64,000 nucleotides of DNA. It comes from Paenibacillus whitsoniae (GTDB lineage: Bacteria; Bacillota; Bacilli; Paenibacillales; NBRC-103111). This document shows positions 60,004 through 64,000 of this stretch, piece after piece (the first letter of the stretch is position 1; every line of letters starts with the position of its first letter). The stretch covers positions 1 through 64,000 of the forward strand of contig NZ_RXHU01000043.1 in the NCBI RefSeq assembly GCF_003955665.1. Direction: 5' to 3'. A program made the position numbers and the translations under genes. The notes below the pieces were generated by a model that saw only the letters and a list, made by a program, of their open reading frames with translations, ran no database searches and had not been told where the DNA came from.

Positions 60004-61173
60004 TTGAAAATCGAAAGTCGTCTCGCCCAAATTGGCTCTATCCAAGAACCTGTGACAGGAGCGGTCAGCTTCCCCGTCTATCAAGCGACAGCGTTCCGTC
60101 ACCCGAAGCTTGGTCAAAGCACTGGATTTGACTATGCCCGCACGAAAAGCCCGACGCGTAAAGTGCTTGAAGACGCCATTGCGCAGCTGGAGTCCGGCGA
60201 TGCCGGCTTTGCCTGCTCGTCAGGCATGGCTGCGCTGCAAACGATTTTCGCTTATTTCAGTCAGGGGGATCACCTCATCGTTTCCTTGGATCTCTACGGC
60301 GGTACGTACCGCTTGCTGGAACGCATCATGGCCCGCTTTGGCGTGACGGCGACATATGTCGATACGAACGATCTGGACGCTTTGGAGGGCGCTTATCAGC
60401 CTAATACCAAGGGGCTTGTGATTGAAACGCCGACGAACCCGCTGATGATGATTACGGATCTGGAGCTTGTCTGTACATGGGCCCGTAAAAAAGGCATCGT
60501 CTCCATCGTCGACAATACGCTGCTGACACCGTATCTCCAGCGTCCGATTGAGCTTGGCGCAGACATTGTTATCCACAGCGCGACGAAATATCTCGGCGGT
60601 CATAATGACGTGCTGGCCGGGCTGATCGTGACCAAGGGCAAAGAGCTTTCCGAGCAAATGGCGATTCTGCACAACTCCATCGGTGCCGTACTCGGGCCGC
60701 AGGACAGCTGGCTGCTCATGAGAGGGATGAAAACGCTCGCGCTGCGCATGGAGCGCCACGAATACAATGCTACTGCGATTGCGAAGTTCCTGCTGACGCA
60801 TCCGCTGATCGACGAAGTGTTCTACCCGGCGCTCGAAACACACCCGGGCTACGAAGTTCAAAACAAACAATCCAGCGGCAACACGGGGATTTTCTCCTTC
60901 AAAGTGAAGGATGCTCGATTGGTCGAACCCATTCTTCGCCACATTCAATTGATCGCTTTCGCTGAGAGCTTGGGTGGTGTGGAGTCGTTAATGACCTATC
61001 CGGCTGTGCAGACGCATGCGGACATTCCGCTTGAAATTCGCGAAAAGGTCGGCGTTGACGACCGCCTTCTTCGTTTCTCCGTCGGTATCGAGCATGCGGA
61101 CGATCTCATTGCCGATCTGTCCCGCGCCTTGGAAGCCGCACAAGCTGAACTGGAAGGAGCTTCACAAGCATGA
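60004..61173 (+). CDS. metI: Cystathionine gamma-synthase / O-acetylhomoserine thiolyase
   Basis: A 389-aa fold-type I PLP enzyme of the Cys/Met metabolism family. PLP lysine in HSATKYLGGHNDVLAG (about 200), PLP-ring Tyr in TGFDYARTKSPTRKVLEDA, and SGMAALQTIFAYF. In Bacillus the metI product makes cystathionine or homocysteine from O-acetylhomoserine, which fits the MetA type here. Start is TTG with AGGAGGAATT upstream, 40 bases after metA. The stop overlaps the metC start (ATGA). Confidence 0.88.
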   Translation: MKIESRLAQIGSIQEPVTGAVSFPVYQATAFRHPKLGQSTGFDYARTKSPTRKVLEDAIAQLESGDAGFACSSGMAALQTIFAYFSQGDHLIVSLDLYGGTYRLLERIMARFGVTATYVDTNDLDALEGAYQPNTKGLVIETPTNPLMMITDLELVCTWARKKGIVSIVDNTLLTPYLQRPIELGADIVIHSATKYLGGHNDVLAGLIVTKGKELSEQMAILHNSIGAVLGPQDSWLLMRGMKTLALRMERHEYNATAIAKFLLTHPLIDEVFYPALETHPGYEVQNKQSSGNTGIFSFKVKDARLVEPILRHIQLIAFAESLGGVESLMTYPAVQTHADIPLEIREKVGVDDRLLRFSVGIEHADDLIADLSRALEAAQAELEGASQA

Positions 61174-62327
61174 GCCATCACGGAGAAGATACAAAATTCG
61201 CGACGAAATTAATCCATTTCGGCGCTGAAATCGATAAAGCGACCGGCGCGTCTTCTGTGCCGATCTACCAGGCGTCGACGTTTCACCAAGAGGACGTCGA
61301 TGCGCACCAGCCTTACGACTACACGCGTTCCGGCAATCCGACGCGTCAGGCGCTGGAGGATTACATCGCACTGCTCGAAGGCGGCACGCGAGGCTTCGCG
61401 TTCGCATCCGGCATGGCTGCGATTTCGTCGGCGCTGATGCTGCTGTCGCAGGGCGACCATGTCGTCTGCACGGAGGACGTATACGGCGGCACATACCGTT
61501 TGCTGACGACAATCATGAACCGGATGGGCGTGGAGTCCACGTTCGTCGACATGACGGATCTGGCGCAAGTGCGCGCTGCGCTGCGTCCGAACACGAAGGC
61601 GATTTTCCTGGAAACGCCGTCGAACCCGACCTTGAAAATCACGGACATCGCCGCGATTGTGGCGATTGCCCAAGAGCATGACGTGCTGACGATGCTCGAC
61701 AATACGTTCATGACGCCGTATCACCAGCGTCCCATTGAGCTTGGCGTCGACATTGTATTGCACAGCGCGACGAAGTTCCTTGGCGGCCACAGCGACGTGT
61801 TGGCCGGTCTGGCTGTTGTGGCGAGCGATAGTCTCGGCCGTCGCATGAAACAGATCCAGAATGGCATGGGCAACGTCCTGGGCATTCAGGATTCCTGGCT
61901 GCTGATGCGCGGCATGAAGACACTGAAAGCGCGGATGGAGGGCTCGGAGACGAGTGCCCGCCGTCTGGCCGGGTGGCTGTCCGAGCAGGCGGACGTCGAA
62001 GCTGTGTTTTACCCGGGCCTTCCGAACCACCCGGGTCGCGAGATTCACGAGAAGCAGTCCACCGGCTACGGCGCGGTCGTCTCCTTTGACGTTGGCTCCG
62101 GCGAGCGCGCGAAGCAGCTCATGAGCCGCGTGCGCATTCCGCTTGTCGCGGTGAGCCTTGGCGCGGTCGAGAGCATTTTGTCCTATCCGGCAATGATGTC
62201 GCACGCGTCGATGCCGCGGGAAGTAAGGCTGCAGCGCGGCATTACTGACGGTTTGGTGCGGTACTCGGTCGGACTCGAGGACATCGAGGATATTATTGAG
62301 GATCTGGAGCAGGCTTTGCGCGGATAG
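61170..62327 (+). CDS. metC: Cystathionine beta-lyase
   Basis: A 385-aa PLP enzyme of the same family as MetI. PLP lysine in HSATKFLGGHSDVLAG (about 205), QPYDYTRSGNPTRQALED and ASGMAAISSALMLLSQGDHVV. By gene order (metI-metC, as in Bacillus) it should split cystathionine to homocysteine. Because MetI and MetC folds are so similar, the gamma-synthase and beta-lyase roles rest on order, not on a single residue. It is the last gene before a terminator. Confidence 0.87.
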   Translation: MSHHGEDTKFATKLIHFGAEIDKATGASSVPIYQASTFHQEDVDAHQPYDYTRSGNPTRQALEDYIALLEGGTRGFAFASGMAAISSALMLLSQGDHVVCTEDVYGGTYRLLTTIMNRMGVESTFVDMTDLAQVRAALRPNTKAIFLETPSNPTLKITDIAAIVAIAQEHDVLTMLDNTFMTPYHQRPIELGVDIVLHSATKFLGGHSDVLAGLAVVASDSLGRRMKQIQNGMGNVLGIQDSWLLMRGMKTLKARMEGSETSARRLAGWLSEQADVEAVFYPGLPNHPGREIHEKQSTGYGAVVSFDVGSGERAKQLMSRVRIPLVAVSLGAVESILSYPAMMSHASMPREVRLQRGITDGLVRYSVGLEDIEDIIEDLEQALRG

Positions 62328-62344
62328 GTTGGCCGTTCATGGAG

Positions 62345-62369
62345 AAAAGCAGCGATGAGCTGCTTTTTT
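62345..62369 (+). terminator. Terminator of the met operon
   Basis: AAAAGCAGC, loop GATGA, GCTGCTTTTTT: nine pairs plus a T run, 18 bases after the metC stop. Confidence 0.92.
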
Positions 62370-62452
62370 ACGTTTGGGAAGCATTTCTATCGCCGGCGTG
62401 ATCGCCGATAAGGTGGTCAACCTCCCCGGCGACCCACAGATCAGCCAAGCCG

Positions 62453-62481
62453 TTTAACCTTGAGCGTTTCTATGGTACAAT
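62453..62481 (+). promoter_or_regulatory. Extended -10 promoter of mqnC
   Basis: TTTAAC (62453-62458), 17 bases, TACAAT (62476-62481), with TGG directly before the -10 box (extended -10). Confidence 0.65.
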
Positions 62482-62526
62482 GAATAGATATGAGCGAAAT
62501 AGAGAAAGCGAAGGAGTTGAGCTGCT

Positions 62527-63663
62527 GTGAAACCGATTGATCGTATTTTAACGAAGGCACAAGCAGGCGGACGTATTGATGTGGAAGAATGTATTACCCT
62601 CTTTGAGTCCGATCAAATAGAGAAAATTGGCGACACCGCCAACCAGATTATGAAAAAGTGGCACCCCGATCCGATCACGACCTTTGTTATCGGGCGGAAT
62701 ATCAACTACACGAACATTTGTGACGTGTACTGCCGGTTCTGCGCGTTTTACCGTGCGCCGGGTTCCGAAGAAGGATACGTGCTGCCGGATGAAACGATTT
62801 TCCAGAAAATTCAAGAAACGTTGGATGTAGACGGCACCGAGATTCTGATGCAAGGCGGTACGAATCCGAACCTGCCTTTCAGCTATTATACGAACATTCT
62901 GCGTGAGATTAAGAAGCGTTTTAACATTACGATGCACTCCTTCTCTCCTGCAGAGATCATGAAAATGAAAGACGTCTCCGACGGACTTTCTCTCGAAGAA
63001 GTTGTTCGCCAACTGCATGAAGCGGGCCTTGACTCGCTGCCTGGCGGCGGCGCAGAAATTCTTGACGATCGGACACGCCGCAAGATCAGCCGTCTCAAAG
63101 GCTCGTGGCGCGACTGGATGAACGTCATGCAAACCGCGCACAAGCTCGGCATGCATACGACAGGCACGATGGTTATCGGCTTCGGCGAGTCGCTCGAAGA
63201 GCGCGCGCTCCACATGCTGCGCATCCGCGACGCGCAGGACGATGTACTGCTGCAGAAGCTAAACACGCCGGGCTTCCTGGCGTTCATCCCGTGGACGTTC
63301 CAGCCGGACAATACCAACATGAAGGCCGAGAAAGTGAAGCCGGAAGAGTACCTCAAGACGCTGGCCATCTCGCGCATCATGCTCGACAACGTGCCGAACT
63401 TCCAGTCCTCCTGGGTGACGATGGGCCCTGAGATCGGCAAGCTGACACTCAGCTACGGCTGCAACGACTTCGGCTCGACGATGATCGAAGAGAACGTTGT
63501 CTCCGCGGCGGGCACCACGCACAAGGTCAACATCGGCTCGACACTGGACATCATCCGCCAAGCGGGCAAAATCCCGGCGCAGCGGAATACGAAGTATGAG
63601 ATTCTGCGCGTGTTTGATGACGAGAATGTGAAGGTTGATAAGGATTTTGTGATGCAGAATTAG
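62527..63663 (+). CDS. mqnC: Cyclic dehypoxanthinyl futalosine synthase
   Basis: A 378-aa radical SAM enzyme. The cluster-binding motif is CDVYCRFCAFYR (C-x3-C-x2-C, about 65-72), preceded by GRNINYTNIC and followed by ILMQGGTNPNLP. MqnC closes the ring of dehypoxanthinyl futalosine in the futalosine route to menaquinone. The other mqn genes are not in the window. Start is GTG with AAGGAG about 10 bases upstream, behind its own promoter and before a terminator, so it is a single-gene unit. Presence of MqnC predicts that this strain uses the futalosine route rather than the classical men pathway. Confidence 0.9.
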   Translation: MKPIDRILTKAQAGGRIDVEECITLFESDQIEKIGDTANQIMKKWHPDPITTFVIGRNINYTNICDVYCRFCAFYRAPGSEEGYVLPDETIFQKIQETLDVDGTEILMQGGTNPNLPFSYYTNILREIKKRFNITMHSFSPAEIMKMKDVSDGLSLEEVVRQLHEAGLDSLPGGGAEILDDRTRRKISRLKGSWRDWMNVMQTAHKLGMHTTGTMVIGFGESLEERALHMLRIRDAQDDVLLQKLNTPGFLAFIPWTFQPDNTNMKAEKVKPEEYLKTLAISRIMLDNVPNFQSSWVTMGPEIGKLTLSYGCNDFGSTMIEENVVSAAGTTHKVNIGSTLDIIRQAGKIPAQRNTKYEILRVFDDENVKVDKDFVMQN

Positions 63664-63702
63664 GGGCATGGCAGTAAAAACTTCATAACGTGTGTAGGCT
63701 AC

Positions 63703-63757
63703 AACGCTTATCTACTATTAAATCCGCTGAATGGATTTGTATGGATAAGCGTTTTTT
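63703..63757 (+). terminator. Terminator after mqnC
   Basis: AACGCTTATC and GATAAGCGTT form the outer stem, AAATCC and GGATTT an inner one; TTTTTT follows. Confidence 0.85.
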
Positions 63758-63959
63758 GTCGTCTGGCAAGGATAGTCGAGAAGAACGATCGGATGGGATT
63801 CGATAAACTCATTAAAATTCTACTAGAAATAACAATATTATCATCTATATTGAACGATTTTCTCACTTTATAATTATCTTCCAAGGAGGAAAAAACGGAA
63901 CATTCTTGCTTCGTTGCTAATCGTAAGATTTTATCCGTTTATCCTTGGATTTTTGCTGT

Positions 63960-63986
63960 TTGGCTCGCGTCAGGCGGTGCTACAAT
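63960..63986 (+). promoter_or_regulatory. Promoter-like sequence at the window edge
   Basis: TTGGCT (63960-63965), 15 bases, TACAAT (63981-63986), with TGC before the -10 box. The gene it would serve lies outside the window. The rest of 63758-63959 holds no gene that I can support; an AAGGAGG at 63883 has no usable start codon after it. Confidence 0.4.
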
Positions 63987-64000
63987 ACATATATCGGCAA

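Overview
The window looks like one end of a draft-assembly contig from a spore-forming, low-G+C Gram-positive bacterium of the Paenibacillaceae (Paenibacillus or Cohnella type). The evidence is gene content: a Spo0E-family phosphatase, a YesM/YesN-type two-component pair beside LplB/LplC-type sugar permeases, MutS2, a SigW-type PspA operon, strong AGGAGG ribosome binding sites, and frequent TTG/GTG starts. The first 19 bases are not genomic. They equal the Tn5/Nextera mosaic-end adapter, so the first gene is truncated at an assembly edge.

Layout. 20-5747: a truncated coiled-coil gene, cvpA and mutS2, with three minus-strand genes between cvpA and mutS2 (a DUF559-like nuclease/winged-helix protein, a CuA-type cupredoxin lipoprotein, a YvlD-like membrane protein). 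5770-7714: an envelope-stress operon behind a textbook SigW promoter (PspA, DUF350, a 27-aa membrane microprotein, a double zinc-ribbon protein). 7792-12891: an MFS transporter, cysteine synthase, an AlaR/AlaT-like regulator-aminotransferase pair with a palindromic operator candidate, Spo0E and a lipoprotein. 12878-24048: a cobalamin locus, made of a B12 riboswitch, btuFCD and cobT, then an 829-bp gap without a convincing gene, then cobU-cbiB-cobS-cobD-cbiP-pduO. cobT and cobU both carry in-frame tandem-repeat insertions. 24045-27789: an RluD-type pseudouridine synthase, a YusI-like protein, a site-2 protease and an aminotransferase.

27882-30211: two translationally coupled DGQHR (DndB-like) proteins without any other dnd gene nearby. 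This is the best candidate for an undescribed system. 30409-35955: two small proteins, a three-part GT-C/discoidin/PMT glycosyltransferase fusion, an SsuE-like flavin reductase and a YpcP-like 5'-3' exonuclease. 36200-51103: a carbohydrate locus with YesM/YesN-like regulators, two solute-binding lipoproteins around one permease pair, a large secreted glycoside hydrolase with three repeated carbohydrate-binding modules, an AraC regulator and a UxaE-like epimerase, with cre-like sites in front of the hydrolase and the epimerase.

51178-54061: small conserved proteins, an HRDC protein and a CorA-family transporter. 54464-58256: a MntABCD/TroABCD-type manganese or zinc ABC operon with two permeases. 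58726-62369: a SAM riboswitch in front of metA-metI-metC, where residue Glu111 of MetA predicts acetyl-CoA use. 62453-63757: mqnC of the futalosine menaquinone pathway. The last 240 bases hold no gene but end in a promoter-like sequence. I saw no rRNA, tRNA, CRISPR array, IS element or prophage.
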